A stretch of DNA of 64,000 nt from Streptomyces albus subsp. albus. Lineage in GTDB: Bacteria; Actinomycetota; Actinomycetes; Streptomycetales; Streptomycetaceae. The notes below the pieces were generated by a model that saw only the letters and a list, made by a program, of their open reading frames with translations, was not told where the DNA came from and made no database searches. This document shows, one piece after another, positions 15,780-25,232 of this stretch. Location: positions 1 through 64,000 of the forward strand of contig NZ_JOID01000030.1 in assembly GCF_000719865.1 (NCBI RefSeq), in the 5' to 3' direction. A program made the translations under genes and the position numbers. Each line of letters opens with the position of its first letter. Position 1 is the first letter of the stretch.

Positions 15780-18700
15780 ATGGGCGTGCGCAGCCGGATG
15801 CTCGAATGGCCGGTGTACCGGCAACTCACCGGGAAGGACCCACTGGGGCGCGGCGCGGCCGCGAAATCCCGGCACAGCGAACAGCTGACGGCCCGGACCG
15901 CCACGGCGGACCGGGTCGTCAAGTCGGTCTGTCCGTACTGCGCGGTGGGCTGCGGGCAGACCGTCTACGTCAAGGACGAGAAGGTCGTCCAGATCGAGGG
16001 CGATCCCGACTCACCCATCAGCCGCGGCCGGCTCTGCCCCAAGGGCTCCGCGACGCTTCAGCTCACCACCGGCTCCGCCCGGGAGCACCACGTGCTGTAC
16101 CGCGCCCCGTACGCGAGGGACTGGCAGCGGCTGGACCTGGAGCAGGCCATGGACATGCTGGCCGACCGGGTCGTGCGGACCCGGCGCGAGACCTGGGAGA
16201 AGGAGCGCGACGGGGTGACGGTCAACCGCACCCTGGGCATCGCCAGCCTCGGCGGCGCCACCCTCGACAACGAGGAGAACTACCTGATCAAGAAGCTGCT
16301 GACCGGCCTCGGCGTGGTCCAGGTGGAGAACCAGGCCCGGGTCTGCCACAGCTCCACCGTCGCCGGGCTCGGCACCTCCTTCGGCCGGGGCGGCGCCACC
16401 ACCTTCCTGCAGGACCTGCAGCACTCGGACTGCATCGTCATCCAGGGCTCCAACTTCGCCGAGGCGCACCCCGTCGGCTTCCAGTGGGTGATGGAGGCCA
16501 AGGCCCGGGGCGCCCGCGTCATCCACGTCGACCCGCGCTTCACCCGCACCAGCGCCCTCGCCGACCAGCATGTGCCGATCCGGGCCGGGAGCGACATCGC
16601 CTTCCTCGGCGCGATCATCAACCATGTGCTGACGGAGGAGAAGGACTTCCGCGAGTACGTCCTCGCCTACACCAACGCGGCGACCATCGTCACCGAGCAG
16701 TACGCGGACACCGAGGACCTCGACGGAATCTTCTCCGGCTTCGACGAGGCGGAGGGGGTCTACGACCCGCGGACCTGGCAGTACCGGAGCGGGGCGGTGC
16801 AGGCTGCCTCCGGCGAGCGCGACACGCTCTACTGGGACCGGGTGCGGCCGGAGGGCGAGCAGGCGGACGGAGAGCACGCGGACGGTGAGCGCCCGGACGG
16901 ACGGCACCCGCCCCAGGGCCGGAAGCCCCCGGAGGGCGAGCAGGAGGCCGGCGGCTCGGAGACCCACGGCTCCGGCGGCGCCGTCGCCGAACCCGAGCCC
17001 GTCCGCGATCCGACCCTCCGGCACCCGCGCTGCGTCTACCAGATCCTCAAGCGCCACTTCGCCCGCTACACCCCCGAGCTCGTCGAGAAGGTCTGCGGGG
17101 TGCCGCGCGAGGACTTCCTCGCGGTCTGCGAGGCGCTCACGGAGAACTCCGGCCGCGACCGGACCAGCGCCTTCGCCTACGCGGTCGGCTGGACCCAGCA
17201 CACCGTCGGCGCCCAGTACATCCGCACGGCGAGCATCCTGCAGCTGCTGCTCGGCAACATCGGCCGGCCCGGCGGCGGGATCATGTCGCTCCGCGGCCAC
17301 GCCAGCATCCAGGGCTCCAGCGACGTGCCCACCCTGTTCAACCTGCTGCCCGGCTATCTGCCGATGCCGCACGCCCACGCCCACGAGAACCTCAACACCT
17401 TCGTCGCGGCGAGCCGCACCGGCAAGGGCTACTGGGGCGATATGCGGACGTACATGGTGAGCCTGCTGAAGGCCTACTACGGCGACGCGGCCGCCCCGGA
17501 GAACGACTTCTGCTTCGGCCACCTGCCCCGGCTCACCGGCTCCCACAGCACCTACGACACCGTGATGGCGCAGCTCGACGGCCGCTGCAAGGGCTACTTC
17601 CTGATGGGCGAGAACCCCGCGGTGGGCTCCGCCAACACCCGCCTCCAGCGGCTCGGCATGGCCGAGCTCGACTGGCTCGTCGTCCGCGACTTCTCCCTCA
17701 TCGAGTCCGCCACCTGGTGGAAGGACGGCCCCGAGATCCAGAGCGGCGAGCTGCGCACCGAGGACATCGGCACCGAGGTGTTCTTCTTCCCCGCCGCCGC
17801 GCACACCGAGAAGTCCGGCTGCTTCACCAACACCAACCGCTGGCTCCAGTGGCACGACGCGGCCGTCGAACCGCCCGGCGACGCCCGCAGCGACCTGTGG
17901 TTCATGTATCACCTGGGCCGCCGGATCAAGGAACGGCTGGCCGGCTCCGCCGACCCCGCCGACCGGCCCGTGCTCGACCTGGCCTGGGACTACCCGGTGG
18001 AGGGCCCGCTGCGGGAGCCGTCCGCCGAGGCCGTGCTCCGGGAGATCAACGGCCGCGGCCCGGACGGCGAGCCGCTGAGCGCCTACACCGAGCTGAAGGA
18101 CGACGGCTCCACCTCCTGCGGCTGCTGGATCTACTGCGGCGTCTACGCCGACGGCGTCAACCAGGCCGCCCGCCGCAAGCCGCACACCGAGCAGGACTGG
18201 GTCGCCGCCGAGTGGGCCTGGGCCTGGCCCGCCAACCGCCGGGTGCTCTACAACCGCGCCTCCGCCGCCCCCGACGGCACCCCGTGGAGCGAGCGCAAGG
18301 CGTACGTCTGGTGGGACGAGAAGGCGGGCCGCTGGACCGGCCACGACAACGCCGACTTCATCCCCGACCGCCCGCCGTCGTACGTCCCGCCCGAGGACGC
18401 CGAGGGGCCCGACGCCCTGGCCGGCGACGACGCCTTCGTCATGCAGGCCGACGGCAAGGGCTGGCTCTACGCGCCCGCCGGGCTCACCGACGGGCCGCTG
18501 CCCACCCACTACGAGCCGCAGGACTCACCCTTCCACAACGCCCTCTACGAGCGGCAGAGCCGCTCCCCGGTCCGGGAGGTCAAACCGCGCGAGGGCAACC
18601 GCTACCACCCCAGCGGTGACGAACCCGGCGCCGGCGTCTACCCGTACATCGTCACCACCCACCGGCTCACCGAGCACTTCACCGCGGGCGGCATGAGCCG

Positions 18701-19121
18701 CTGGTCCCCCCATCTCGCCGAGCTCCAGCCGGAGTTCTTCTGCGAGGTCTCGCCCGCCCTCGCCGCCGAGCGCGGCCTGGAGCACGGCGGCTGGGCCACC
18801 GTCGTCACCGCCCGCAACGCCATCGAGGCCCGGGTGATGGTCACCGAGCGGATCAGGCCGCTGACCGTGCACGGCCGCACCGTCCACCAGATCGGGCTGC
18901 CCTTCCACTGGGGGCCCAACGGCGTCGTCACCGGCGACGCGGCCAACGAGCTCACCGCCATCGTCCAGGACCCCAGCACCCACATCCAGGAGGACAAGGC
19001 CCTGACCGCCGACATCCGCCCCGGCCGCCGGCCCCGCGGCGCCGATCTGCCCCGGCTCGTCGCCGACTACCGCGAACGCGCCGGCATCACCGCGCACACC
19101 GGAACGGAGGCCCGGTCATGA
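15780..19121 (+). CDS. Formate dehydrogenase catalytic (alpha) subunit, molybdopterin, Cys type
   Basis: 1113 residues of the DMSO-reductase superfamily. The N-terminal [4Fe-4S] motif starts CPYCAVGC near residue 51 and ends in GRLCPKGS. The metal ligand is Cys189 in NQARVCHSSTVAGLG, the position where E. coli FdnG has selenocysteine, so this is a non-seleno enzyme. Molybdopterin-binding segments (QGSNFAEAHP, GENPAVGSANTR, the C-terminal barrel GLPFHWGPNG) are present. Between about residues 358 and 417 is a hydrophilic, repetitive insertion (many DGE, EGEQ and PDG units) not expected in the fold. No twin-arginine signal is seen, so the active site probably faces the cytoplasm. ATG 15780 is chosen (GGAGG just upstream) over an in-frame GTG at 15738. 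The stop overlaps the beta-subunit start. Confidence 0.92.
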   Translation: MGVRSRMLEWPVYRQLTGKDPLGRGAAAKSRHSEQLTARTATADRVVKSVCPYCAVGCGQTVYVKDEKVVQIEGDPDSPISRGRLCPKGSATLQLTTGSAREHHVLYRAPYARDWQRLDLEQAMDMLADRVVRTRRETWEKERDGVTVNRTLGIASLGGATLDNEENYLIKKLLTGLGVVQVENQARVCHSSTVAGLGTSFGRGGATTFLQDLQHSDCIVIQGSNFAEAHPVGFQWVMEAKARGARVIHVDPRFTRTSALADQHVPIRAGSDIAFLGAIINHVLTEEKDFREYVLAYTNAATIVTEQYADTEDLDGIFSGFDEAEGVYDPRTWQYRSGAVQAASGERDTLYWDRVRPEGEQADGEHADGERPDGRHPPQGRKPPEGEQEAGGSETHGSGGAVAEPEPVRDPTLRHPRCVYQILKRHFARYTPELVEKVCGVPREDFLAVCEALTENSGRDRTSAFAYAVGWTQHTVGAQYIRTASILQLLLGNIGRPGGGIMSLRGHASIQGSSDVPTLFNLLPGYLPMPHAHAHENLNTFVAASRTGKGYWGDMRTYMVSLLKAYYGDAAAPENDFCFGHLPRLTGSHSTYDTVMAQLDGRCKGYFLMGENPAVGSANTRLQRLGMAELDWLVVRDFSLIESATWWKDGPEIQSGELRTEDIGTEVFFFPAAAHTEKSGCFTNTNRWLQWHDAAVEPPGDARSDLWFMYHLGRRIKERLAGSADPADRPVLDLAWDYPVEGPLREPSAEAVLREINGRGPDGEPLSAYTELKDDGSTSCGCWIYCGVYADGVNQAARRKPHTEQDWVAAEWAWAWPANRRVLYNRASAAPDGTPWSERKAYVWWDEKAGRWTGHDNADFIPDRPPSYVPPEDAEGPDALAGDDAFVMQADGKGWLYAPAGLTDGPLPTHYEPQDSPFHNALYERQSRSPVREVKPREGNRYHPSGDEPGAGVYPYIVTTHRLTEHFTAGGMSRWSPHLAELQPEFFCEVSPALAAERGLEHGGWATVVTARNAIEARVMVTERIRPLTVHGRTVHQIGLPFHWGPNGVVTGDAANELTAIVQDPSTHIQEDKALTADIRPGRRPRGADLPRLVADYRERAGITAHTGTEARS

Positions 19122-20086
19122 CCGACATCGACCTGAGGAACCTGCTCTCCGGACCGGAGGCCGACCCGGCCGGCGACGCCGGGCACACCGGCCACCCCGA
19201 GCGGGCCGGCTTCTTCACCGACACCTCCGTCTGCATCGGCTGCAAGGCCTGCGAGGTGGCGTGCAAGGAGTGGAACGCCATTCCCGAGGACGGCCTGTCG
19301 CTGACCGGCATGTCCTACGACAACACCCAGGGGCTCGGCGCCTCCACCTGGCGGCACGTCGCCTTCATCGAGCAGAGCGCCGTGACCCGCGCCGCCGCGC
19401 CCCCGGAGCCCGCCGACCCGGTGACCCCGGGCGCCGAGGTGCCGCATCCCGACGGCCGGACCGAGCTGCGCTGGCTGATGTCCTCCGACGTCTGCAAGCA
19501 CTGCACGCACGCCGCCTGCCTCGACGTCTGCCCGACCGGCTCGCTGTTCCGCACCGAGTTCGGCACCGTCGTCGTCCAGGAGGACATCTGCAACGGCTGC
19601 GGTTACTGCGTGCCCGCCTGCCCGTACGGGGTCATCGAGCAACGCCCGGACGACGGGCGGGCGTTCAAGTGCACCATGTGCTACGACCGGCTCGGCGAGG
19701 GCATGGAACCGGCCTGCGCCAAGGCCTGCCCCACCGACTCCATCCAGTTCGGCCCGCTGGACGAACTCCGCGAGCGGGCCGCCGGGCGGGTGGAACAGCT
19801 GCGCGAGGCCGGGGTCACCGGCGCCCGCCTCTACGGCGAGGACCCGGAGGACGGGGTCGGCGGCGACGGCGCCTTCTTCCTCCTCCTCGACGAGCCCGAG
19901 GTCTACGGCCTGCCACCGGACCCGGTCGTCACCACCCGCGACCTGCCGCGGATGTGGAAACACGCGGGCCTGGCCGCGCTGTCCCTCCTCGGCGGGATCG
20001 CCACCGCCTTCCTGTCGTCACCGGCCGCGCGCCGGGGCACGGGCACCCGACGCACCAGCGCCTTCGGAAGGGGACCGGTCCGATGA
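19118..20086 (+). CDS. Formate dehydrogenase iron-sulfur (beta) subunit
   Basis: 322 residues. Four cysteine clusters bind [4Fe-4S] centres: CIGCKACEVACKEW, CKHCTHAACLDVCPTG, CNGCGYCVPACPYG and CTMCYDRL...CAKACPT. This is the standard HybA/FdnH-like electron-transfer pattern. A single hydrophobic segment near residues 285-302 could be a membrane anchor. It passes electrons from the alpha subunit to the NrfD-like partner. Start and stop both overlap neighbours as ATGA. Confidence 0.93.
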   Translation: MTDIDLRNLLSGPEADPAGDAGHTGHPERAGFFTDTSVCIGCKACEVACKEWNAIPEDGLSLTGMSYDNTQGLGASTWRHVAFIEQSAVTRAAAPPEPADPVTPGAEVPHPDGRTELRWLMSSDVCKHCTHAACLDVCPTGSLFRTEFGTVVVQEDICNGCGYCVPACPYGVIEQRPDDGRAFKCTMCYDRLGEGMEPACAKACPTDSIQFGPLDELRERAAGRVEQLREAGVTGARLYGEDPEDGVGGDGAFFLLLDEPEVYGLPPDPVVTTRDLPRMWKHAGLAALSLLGGIATAFLSSPAARRGTGTRRTSAFGRGPVR

Positions 20087-21255
20087 CCGAATCCGACGTC
20101 ACCCGGCAGGGCACCCGGGGCGAGCGGCCCGGCCGCGAGGCGGCCCCGGACGTCCTCCGGCTCGGCGGCACCCCACCGGAGCCGTCCGGGCGGGAGACCG
20201 GGCGGCGGGCCGGGGAACAGACCGGGGGAGCGGGCCGCAAGCGGGGCCGCGGCAAGCGGCGCGGCGAGGAACTCATGGTGCCCCGCGCCGAGTTCCAGTC
20301 CTACTACGGCCGTCCCGTCATCAAGGCGCCGAGTTGGAGCGCCACGGACATCGCCGGCTACTTCTTTGCCGGCGGGCTCGCCGGGGCCGGCTCCGTGCTG
20401 GCGGCCGGCGCCCAGCTCAGCGGGCGCCCCGCCACCGCCAGGGCGATGAAGCTCTCCTCGCTGGCGGCGATCACGGCCTCCACCGCCGCCCTCGTCCACG
20501 ACCTCGGGCGGCCGGAACGCTTCGCCAACATGCTCCGGGTGATCAAACCGACCTCCCCGATGAGCGTCGGCTCCTGGCTGCTCGCCGCCTACGGGCCCGC
20601 CGCCGGCGCCGCCGCCGTGCTGGAGACCACCGGACGGCTGCCGCGGATCAACACCGCCGCCACCGGCACCGCGGCGCTGCTCGGCCCGCTCGTCGCCGCG
20701 TACACCGCCGTACTGGCCGCCGACACCGCCGTCCCGGCCTGGCACGAGGCCCACCGCGAACTCCCGTACCTCTTCGTCTCCTCGGCGACGGCCGCCGCCT
20801 CCGGCATGGCCCTGGTCGCCGCCCCGGTGCGGGAGAACGCCCCGGCGCGGCACGCGGCCCTGCTCGCGGCGGCGGCCGAGGCGGCGGTCCTGCGGCTGAA
20901 GCGCCGCCGGCTCGGCATGATCGCCGAGACCTACGAGCGGGGGAGGGCCGGGAAGCTGATGCGCGCCGCCGAACTCCTCACCGCGGGCGGGGCGCTGGGC
21001 GCCGCGCTGCTCGGCCGGCGGCACCGGGGCGCCGCGGCCGTCAGCGGCCTGGCGCTGCTGGCGGGCTCCGCGTGCACCCGCTTCGGGGTCTTCCACGCGG
21101 GCATCGCCTCGGCGGAGGACCCCGCGTACACCGTCGTCCCGCAGCGGGAGCGGCGCGAACGGCGGGCGGCGGAGGCCGCTGCCCGGGTGGCCGGGGACGC
21201 CGGCCGGGATTCCGCCGCGCGGGACGGGCAAGACGGACAGGACGGGCGGCCCTGA
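20083..21255 (+). CDS. NrfD-like membrane subunit of formate dehydrogenase
   Basis: 390 residues. A charged N-terminal region of about 65 residues (KRGRGKRR) precedes about eight membrane segments with the NrfD/PsrC pattern: HDLGRPERFANMLRVIKPTSPMSVGSW is represented by its core residues LGRP, F, M and SPMS. NrfD proteins anchor iron-sulfur subunits and reduce or oxidise quinone without heme. Its presence instead of a cytochrome b gamma subunit marks this as a quinone-linked enzyme of the actinomycete type. The C-terminus is an acidic, repetitive tail. Confidence 0.88.
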   Translation: MTESDVTRQGTRGERPGREAAPDVLRLGGTPPEPSGRETGRRAGEQTGGAGRKRGRGKRRGEELMVPRAEFQSYYGRPVIKAPSWSATDIAGYFFAGGLAGAGSVLAAGAQLSGRPATARAMKLSSLAAITASTAALVHDLGRPERFANMLRVIKPTSPMSVGSWLLAAYGPAAGAAAVLETTGRLPRINTAATGTAALLGPLVAAYTAVLAADTAVPAWHEAHRELPYLFVSSATAAASGMALVAAPVRENAPARHAALLAAAAEAAVLRLKRRRLGMIAETYERGRAGKLMRAAELLTAGGALGAALLGRRHRGAAAVSGLALLAGSACTRFGVFHAGIASAEDPAYTVVPQRERRERRAAEAAARVAGDAGRDSAARDGQDGQDGRP

Positions 21256-21584
21256 CGGCACGGCGGGTCGGGCGGCACGGGTGGTCCGGGCAGCACGGCT
21301 GGTCCGGACGGCACACGCCGCGAGGGCCGGACGGCGCACACCGGAAGGACCGGACGCGCACCACCGCCAGGGTCCGCGGACAGCCCGCGACACCGGCCGG
21401 CCGGCTCAGGGGGAGACGCGGGCCGCCCGCGCGGGGACCACGGCCGGCCCGCCCCGGCCCGGCCGCCCCGCGCTCCGGCCGCCGGCCGCCGCGACCCGCA
21501 CGGCGCGCACGGCGCCGTCCCCGTACGACCGTCCGGCCGTTCCGCCGGGCGGTCCGGCACCACCGCGAGAGGGAGAGAACGACC
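21256..21584. repeat. Intergenic region with imperfect direct repeats
   Basis: No gene is seen between the NrfD-like gene and the Zn dehydrogenase. At about 21266-21315 a unit close to GGTCCGGRCRGCACGG occurs three times with changes at a period of about 18-19 nt. The rest is very GC-rich. Whether the dehydrogenase has its own promoter here is not clear. Confidence 0.4.
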
Positions 21585-22778
21585 ATGAGAGCCCTGACCT
21601 GGCACGGCAAGCGCGATGTGCGCGTGGAGACCGTTCCCGACCCGGTCATCCAGGACCCCACCGACATCGTCGTCCGGATCACCTCCACCGGCCTCTGCGG
21701 CTCGGACCTGCACCTCTACGAGGTGCTCGGGCCGTTCCTGGAACCGGGCGACATCCTCGGCCACGAACCGATGGGCGTGGTGGAGGAGACCGGCTCCGAG
21801 GTCACCGCCGTCAAGACCGGCGACCGCGTCGTGATCCCGTTCAACGTCTCCTGCGGCACCTGCTGGATGTGCGGGCAGGGGCTGCACTCGCAGTGCGAGA
21901 CCACCCAGAACCGCGAACGGAACACCGGCGGAAGCCTGTTCGGCTACACCAAGCTCTACGGACAGGTACCGGGCGGCCAGGCCGAGTATCTGCGGGTGCC
22001 GTTCGGCAACACCCTGCCCATCAAGGTTCCGGACGGGCCGCCGGACGAGCGGTTCGTGTACCTCTCCGACGTCCTGCCCACGGCCTGGCAGGCCGTCGCT
22101 TACGCGGCGGTGCCGCCCGGTGGCAGCCTGCTCGTCCTCGGCCTCGGCCCGATCGGCGACATGTCCTGCCGGATCGCCCGCCACTTGGGCGTGGAGAACG
22201 TCATCGGCGTCGACCGGGTCCCGGAGCGGCTGCGGCGCGCCGAGAGCCGCGGCGTGCGGGTGCTGGACATGGACGAGCACGGCAAGGACCTGGGCGACGC
22301 CGTCCGCGGACTCACCGGCGGCCGGGGCGCCGACGCCGTCATCGACGCGGTCGGCATGGAGGCGCACGGGGCGCCGGCCGCCAAACTGGCCCACCAGATG
22401 GTCGGGATGCTGCCCGGCGCCGTCGCCGAGAAGCTGATGAGCCGCGCCGGCGTCGACCGGCTCGCGGCCCTCTACACGGCCATCGACGCGGTGCGGCGCG
22501 GCGGCACGATCTCGCTCAGCGGCGTCTACGGCGGGATGGCCGACCCGCTGCCGATGCTCACGCTGTTCGACAAGCAGATCCAGCTGCGGATGGGCCAGGC
22601 CAACGTGCACCGCTGGGTGGGGGACATCCTGCCGCTGCTCACCGACGGGGACCCGCTGGGCGTGGAGAGCTTCGCCACCCACACCCTGCCGCTGGAGGAC
22701 GCGCCGAAGGCCTACAAGACCTTCCAGGACAAGGGCGACGGGATGGTCAAGACGCTGTTCCGCCCGGGATCCGTCTGA
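21585..22778 (+). CDS. Zn-dependent alcohol dehydrogenase, formaldehyde dehydrogenase-like
   Basis: 397 residues of the medium-chain dehydrogenase family. Catalytic-zinc residues lie in STGLCGSDLHLYE and GHEPMGVVE. A structural-zinc loop reads CGTCWMCGQGLHSQC. The NAD-binding turn is VLGLGPIGDMSC. Length and an insertion after the nucleotide-binding domain fit the PFDH-like branch (glutathione-independent formaldehyde dehydrogenase and relatives). Directly downstream of formate dehydrogenase, it could make formate from formaldehyde, completing a detoxification route; another alcohol or aldehyde substrate remains possible. The ATG follows GGGAGAG. Confidence 0.82.
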   Translation: MRALTWHGKRDVRVETVPDPVIQDPTDIVVRITSTGLCGSDLHLYEVLGPFLEPGDILGHEPMGVVEETGSEVTAVKTGDRVVIPFNVSCGTCWMCGQGLHSQCETTQNRERNTGGSLFGYTKLYGQVPGGQAEYLRVPFGNTLPIKVPDGPPDERFVYLSDVLPTAWQAVAYAAVPPGGSLLVLGLGPIGDMSCRIARHLGVENVIGVDRVPERLRRAESRGVRVLDMDEHGKDLGDAVRGLTGGRGADAVIDAVGMEAHGAPAAKLAHQMVGMLPGAVAEKLMSRAGVDRLAALYTAIDAVRRGGTISLSGVYGGMADPLPMLTLFDKQIQLRMGQANVHRWVGDILPLLTDGDPLGVESFATHTLPLEDAPKAYKTFQDKGDGMVKTLFRPGSV

Positions 22779-22801
22779 CGGCGCCGGGAAAGCGCGGAAC
22801 G

Positions 22802-22856
22802 CTGGACGGGTGTGCCCGGCGGCCGGTGATCCGGTCCGCCGGGCACACCCGTCCAG
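22802..22856. terminator. Bidirectional terminator, 21-bp perfect stem
   Basis: A 21-nt arm starting CTGGACGGGTGTGCCC (22802-22822) is matched exactly by 22836-22856 across a 13-nt loop. It lies between convergent genes ending at 22778 and 22881. Confidence 0.85.
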
Positions 22857-22880
22857 CCGCGCCGCCGCGCCGCCGGACGG

Positions 22881-23417
22881 TCAGCCGCCGTCGGACACCC
22901 GTTTCACGTCCGTGTCGCCGGGGCCCTCGCACAGCTCGCGCCGCTTGTGCCGCAGCCAGGCCGCGGGCAGGAACCAGCAGCCCGCGAACCACAGCAGCAC
23001 GGCGGACGCCAGCCAGACCGCCATCGTGTCCTCGATGACGAACCGCAGGATCAGTGCCAGCGCCGCTCCCACGGTGACCAGCAGCAGTACCAGCCCGACC
23101 ATGGTGAACCGCGAGGCCCAGATGACCGTCTGCGGCTTCAGCCGGTAGCCGGTGACCATGCGGTGCAGGGTGACGGGAGCGATCAGCGCTCCCGTGGCTC
23201 CGGCCCCGCACATGATCGTGAAGACGTAGAGGTCCTTGCCGAAGGGGTCGAGATCGGGGAAGCGCGGGGAGAACGCGGAGGTCAGCAGGAAGGCGAGCAG
23301 GATCTGGATGCCGGTCTGCGCGACCCGCACCTCCTGCAGCAGCTCGCCCCACTTCCGGTCGGCCTGCTCCTCCCTCGTCTCGTCGCGTCCGGTGGGCGGC
23401 TCGTAGGCGTGGGGCAT
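22881..23417 (-). CDS. DUF6328-type four-helix membrane protein
   Basis: 178 residues. A charged N-terminus with WGELLQEVRVAQTGIQILLA precedes about four membrane segments and a basic C-terminal tail. This matches small actinobacterial membrane proteins of the DUF6328 type; function unknown. The ATG has AGGAGG about 9 nt upstream, and the gene begins 26 nt after the stop of the preceding minus-strand gene, so the two are probably co-transcribed. Confidence 0.75.
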   Translation of the reverse strand: MPHAYEPPTGRDETREEQADRKWGELLQEVRVAQTGIQILLAFLLTSAFSPRFPDLDPFGKDLYVFTIMCGAGATGALIAPVTLHRMVTGYRLKPQTVIWASRFTMVGLVLLLVTVGAALALILRFVIEDTMAVWLASAVLLWFAGCWFLPAAWLRHKRRELCEGPGDTDVKRVSDGG

Positions 23418-23443
23418 CGGGGCGGCTCCTCCTGCTGCGTCCC

Positions 23444-25075
23444 TCAGTTCGCGCCGACGGCGCCGAGGGTCTCGATACGGCGTTCCAGCGCCTCGACGGC
23501 ACCGGGACGTGGTCCGGGTACCCGGTGACGCAGGGTCGCAAGCCGTGAGACGAGACTCCGGGCGGCGGTGTCGTCGCCCAGCTGTTCCCAGCAGTGGTGC
23601 GCACGGTCCACCGCGGCCACCACGTCCCGCCCGTCCTCCGGCTCCCCGGCGCCGAGCCGGGCGGAGGCCGCGGTGAGCCAGAGTTCGCAGGACCGGCCGA
23701 AGTCACCGGCGAGCCGGGCGAGATCGGCCCGCACCTCCAGCCAGTGCACGGCCTCGGCGGAGTCCGGGCCGTGGTGGCGCAGCGCGTGCTGCTCCCAGGC
23801 GGCGGCCATGGCGGCCGCCTCGCCGTGCCTCCCCTCGTGCGCGGCGGCGAGGATGGCCGGATGCGGGTCCTGCGGCGCGGACGCGGCGGCGGAGCGGGGC
23901 GCGGCCGCGGTGGAGGCCCCGGTGGAGGCGGCGGGCTCCGGCGGACGGGCCGGCCGGGGCGGTACCGCGGCCGCCGTGGGCGGCGCGGCCGGGGGAACGG
24001 GGGCTCCGGCCGGGGCGGGCACACCGGCCGGGGGCCGGCCGTGCGGCGCGGTGGCTCCGTGCGCGACTGCGGTGCCCGGCACGGAGGACGTCGGCTCCGG
24101 CGTGGTGCCCGCACTCGTGGAGTGAGCCGAGGCGGGCGCCGGCCCGGGCGCGGACCCGTCCGGTGCGGCGGAGCCGGCCGGGGCGGGGGACGCCTGGGCG
24201 CCCGGGGGAGGAGCGCCCTCCGGGAGCGGGCTCTCCGGTCCGGAAGCGGGTACCGGCGCGGGTGCGGCGGGCGCCGGGCCGGAGGACGAGGGAGGCGCCG
24301 GAAGACCGGGGGACGACGGCCGCGCCGTGCTGTCGGGAGCGGCCGGGACCGGCCGGGGCACGGCCGGGGCGTCCGTGCCGGAGGGGAGGCCGGGCAGCCC
24401 CGGGTGCGACCCGGCCGTACCCGTGGTGAGCGGGGTGAGCAGCCGCGCCTCGGCGGGCAGCCCCGCGCGGGCGACGGCGAGATCGTGGAGCTCCGCCGGG
24501 GAGGGCCGGCCGGTGGCGGACCGCAGCAGCCCGGCGACCGCCCGGCTGTAGAGCGGCTCGGCCGGGGCCCGGCGGCCCGGCGGCGGGGACACCGCCCCGT
24601 ACAGCGCCGCCCCGGCCACCGCCAGTGCCGACGGGGGCGGCAGCCGCTCCCAGGCGGCCTGGTCGGCCGTCAGGTCGGCCAGCACCGTGGTGGTGCCCGG
24701 CGGCCGGAACTGGAGTTCGGCGGAGAGCCAGTGCCAGGGCAGCGCGGTGTAGCGGGCGGTCGCCGCCGTGGTGCGCGCCAGCGCCAGATGCGGCAGCTGC
24801 TGCCGCCGGTCCAGTGTGAGCTGCCCGATGAGGTGGATCAGCAGCGGCCCCGGAGCGGCCGCCGCGCTCCGCAGCCGGACCAGGACGACCTGCGGATCGG
24901 CCGGTTCCACCAGCTCCACGACGCTCGCGGCCGCCGTGCCCGTCAGCACCTCCGGCCGCACGGCCGCCAGTGCGGGCAGCGCGGACGCCCCGTCCACCAG
25001 CCGGCTCCTGCCCACGGGCGCCGCCGCCAGCAGCAGCACGGCCCCCGGTACCGTCTCGTCACCGATCATCGCCAC
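23444..25075 (-). CDS. Uncharacterised protein: N-terminal globular domain, Pro/Ala linker, TPR-like C-terminus
   Basis: 543 residues, not recognised. Residues 1-200 look globular (alternating strands and helices, with motifs such as LLIHLIGQLTLDRRQQLPHL). Residues about 215-395 are almost purely Pro, Ala, Ser and Gly. Residues 400-540 form helical repeats resembling TPRs, with a tract beginning HGPDSAEAVHWLEVRADLARL. The N-terminal half could be a degenerate peptidase or effector-type domain, but no catalytic pair is evident. The start is uncertain: GTG at 25075 or ATG at 25069, neither with a good ribosome site. It precedes the DUF6328 gene. Confidence 0.6.
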   Translation of the reverse strand: MAMIGDETVPGAVLLLAAAPVGRSRLVDGASALPALAAVRPEVLTGTAAASVVELVEPADPQVVLVRLRSAAAAPGPLLIHLIGQLTLDRRQQLPHLALARTTAATARYTALPWHWLSAELQFRPPGTTTVLADLTADQAAWERLPPPSALAVAGAALYGAVSPPPGRRAPAEPLYSRAVAGLLRSATGRPSPAELHDLAVARAGLPAEARLLTPLTTGTAGSHPGLPGLPSGTDAPAVPRPVPAAPDSTARPSSPGLPAPPSSSGPAPAAPAPVPASGPESPLPEGAPPPGAQASPAPAGSAAPDGSAPGPAPASAHSTSAGTTPEPTSSVPGTAVAHGATAPHGRPPAGVPAPAGAPVPPAAPPTAAAVPPRPARPPEPAASTGASTAAAPRSAAASAPQDPHPAILAAAHEGRHGEAAAMAAAWEQHALRHHGPDSAEAVHWLEVRADLARLAGDFGRSCELWLTAASARLGAGEPEDGRDVVAAVDRAHHCWEQLGDDTAARSLVSRLATLRHRVPGPRPGAVEALERRIETLGAVGAN

Positions 25076-25232
25076 CGGATCACCGTATCCGCTGTTCCCG
25101 GAGGTGTCCGAGCGCCGGTCCCGAAACCGGTCGGCACCGCGGCGCGGGGAAGCCGCCGTTGCCGCCGTGCCGGCCGGCCGGGATGGGCTAAGGTCGGCCG
25201 TTCACCGGTGTCCGCGGAGGGAGGGGAGGGCG

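Noticed and set aside
16341..16349. Selenocysteine-type formate dehydrogenase
   Set aside because: The codon at the metal-ligand position is TGC (Cys), not TGA, so no selenocysteine machinery is needed.
16011..18509. Minus-strand open frame of about 832 codons
   Set aside because: Shadow of the formate dehydrogenase alpha gene; composition and lack of motifs show it is not coding.
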